A stretch of 64,000 bases of DNA from Desulfomicrobium baculatum DSM 4028. GTDB taxonomy: Bacteria; Desulfobacterota; Desulfovibrionia; Desulfovibrionales; Desulfomicrobiaceae. Shown here piece by piece: positions 63,119-64,000 of the stretch. Below the pieces are notes generated by a model that saw only the letters and a list, made by a program, of their open reading frames with translations, was not told the origin of the DNA and did no database searches. The first letter of the stretch is position 1; the number at the start of each line of letters is the position of its first letter. The position numbers were made by a program, and so were the translations under genes. The stretch spans positions 3,474,501 through 3,538,500 of the forward strand of contig NC_013173.1 of assembly GCF_000023225.1 (NCBI RefSeq). The letters are read 5' to 3'.

Positions 63119-63617
63119 TCTGGTCCTTGGCGGCAACAAATCCGGCAAATCCGATTTCGGGCTCGAGCTCCTGTGCCGGGGGCCGCGCCCCTGGACGCTT
63201 GTGGCCACGGGAAAATCCCGTGACCTTGCCTTTCGGCGACAGATCACTACCCACCGTCAGAACCGGGATGCGGATATCGCGGTGCGGGAAGTGGACACCG
63301 ATCTGGCCGGCGCGCTTGGAGCCCTTGCTCCCTCAGGCGGCAGCGTTCTGGTCGACAGTCTTGATTTCTGGATGTTTTCGCTGGCGGGCAGCCGGGATGA
63401 CGGCAAGCGGATGAGAGAGGAATTTTTCGCCGGCCTTCGGGATTGGAGGGGGGGAAATCTGATTTTGGTATCGACTGAAATGGGGCTGGGGCCTCTTGCA
63501 TTCGACGGTGAAATACGGGCATTTGCCCGCGATCTGGGTCAACTCAACCGTGAAATTGCCAGTGTCAGTACAAGTGTGTATCTGGTCGTTGCCGGGTTGG
63601 CCCAAAAACTCAAGTGA
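63111..63617 (+). CDS. cobU: Adenosylcobinamide kinase / adenosylcobinamide-phosphate guanylyltransferase
   Basis: 168 residues, slightly shorter than the usual 180. P-loop GGNKSGKSDFG matches CobU's GGARSGKS. The guanylylated histidine lies in ITTHRQNRDADI, followed by the VREVDTD strand, and LVSTEMGLGPLAFD and NREIASVSTSVYLVVAG match the C-terminal blocks. The usual VDCLTLW strand reads VDSLDFWM, a modest divergence. It activates cobinamide for lower-ligand attachment in B12 salvage. It overlaps the CbiR-like gene and lies seven bases ahead of the DHH gene. Confidence 0.9.
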   Translation: MIDLVLGGNKSGKSDFGLELLCRGPRPWTLVATGKSRDLAFRRQITTHRQNRDADIAVREVDTDLAGALGALAPSGGSVLVDSLDFWMFSLAGSRDDGKRMREEFFAGLRDWRGGNLILVSTEMGLGPLAFDGEIRAFARDLGQLNREIASVSTSVYLVVAGLAQKLK

Positions 63618-63624
63618 GAAGGTC

Positions 63625-64000
63625 ATGGCCTATTTTCGAAAGCTGGATCCGAAGCTTGCCAAGCTTCAAGAATTGCTGAATAAAAATGAGCGTTGGCTGA
63701 TCCTCATCAATGCCGATCCCGACGCCTTGGCCTCGGCCATGGCGTTGAAGCGCATCCTCGCAGGCCGTGTCGAACAGGTCGCCATCGCCCATGTCAACGA
63801 GATCACCAGGCCCGACAATCTGGCCATGATCCGCTTGCTGCGCATCGCCACCAAGAAACTCAATCCGCTTCTTTTGGCCCAGTACGACCGTTTCGCCCTG
63901 GTCGACTCCCAACCGCATCATCACCCGGATTTCGCGAACATCCACTTTTCCGTGGTCATCGACCACCACCCGAAAGTCGCGGGCACGCCCGTGGAAGCCG
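63625..64000 (+). CDS. DHH-family phosphoesterase, N-terminal part (cut by window end)
   Basis: 125 codons from the ATG at 63625 run off the right edge. NADPDALASAMAL is the DxD-type metal motif, LVDSQPHHHPDF the second aspartate site and VVIDHHPKV the DHH motif itself, so the first domain is complete enough to assign. DHH proteins include NrnA-type oligoribonucleases, cyclic di-AMP phosphodiesterases and RecJ; the missing C-terminal DHHA1 or other domain would decide. AGAAGG precedes the start. It continues the run that begins with the MogA-like gene. Confidence 0.85.
   Translation, partial: MAYFRKLDPKLAKLQELLNKNERWLILINADPDALASAMALKRILAGRVEQVAIAHVNEITRPDNLAMIRLLRIATKKLNPLLLAQYDRFALVDSQPHHHPDFANIHFSVVIDHHPKVAGTPVEA

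Overview
The window is a dense, roughly 60% GC bacterial chromosome segment with about 56 genes, short spacers and many 1-14 nt gene overlaps. The gene content points to a sulfate-reducing member of the Desulfovibrionales (Desulfobacterota, former Deltaproteobacteria; Desulfomicrobium- or Desulfovibrio-like). The clues are a DUF39 homocysteine-forming protein, a fused indolepyruvate:ferredoxin oxidoreductase, a B12-dependent ribonucleotide reductase with cobamide genes, and a dnaA-dnaN-gyrB-gyrA cluster with an unusually divergent DnaA. No sulfate-reduction gene is present, so the placement is inference. No rRNA, tRNA, CRISPR array, prophage or intact insertion sequence was seen.

Layout. 0-17.6 kb is mixed in strand: a cut-off secretin-like gene, alanine dehydrogenase, a FetAB-type ABC exporter, small metabolic genes, a LysE exporter, a patatin, a large M16 protease followed by a radical SAM protein, the IorA-IorB fusion, purE-purK and a NhaR-like regulator. 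From 17.7 to 33.8 kb every gene is on the minus strand: PilW-like lipoprotein, hisG, hisI, rlmN, a degenerate CCA-enzyme-like protein, a PilR-like regulator, pyrC, pyrB (with a putative leader peptide and attenuator), gyrA, gyrB, dnaN and dnaA. From 33.9 to 42.2 kb every gene is on the plus strand: DUF39 protein, DUF362 ferredoxin, a 36-residue basic protein, FmdB-type protein, purB, pyrE, an L,D-transpeptidase, a TIM-barrel protein and a Fic-like protein behind an operator-like repeat array. This switch of strand at dnaA is what a replication origin region looks like, although no DnaA-box cluster is visible there.

42.2-55.5 kb holds a GT39 glycosyltransferase, a RluA pseudouridine synthase, an RsmF-like methyltransferase, a class I aldolase, and then a long minus-strand run nrdJ > histidine kinase > receiver-TPR protein > ftsE > ftsX > ilvD > methyltransferase. 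rfbA follows alone. 56.9-64 kb is a tightly overlapping plus-strand run: MogA-like protein, PilS-like kinase, an EndoQ-UvrD fusion, a CbiR-like hydrolase, CobU and a DHH phosphoesterase cut by the window end.

Themes. Nucleotide synthesis (purE, purK, purB, pyrB, pyrC, pyrE, nrdJ) and chromosome replication and repair (dnaA, dnaN, gyrAB, EndoQ-UvrD, UDG-like) dominate. A scattered set of type IV pilus-like parts (secretin N-domain, PilW-like, PilR-like, PilS-like) is present. The most unusual items are the Fic-like gene with a Gln in place of the catalytic His behind five copies of AAATCRYGACA, the pyrB leader ORF containing a terminator, the nucleotidyltransferase-HD protein with both active sites eroded, the divergent DnaA, and the two-component/TPR pair translationally coupled to ftsEX.
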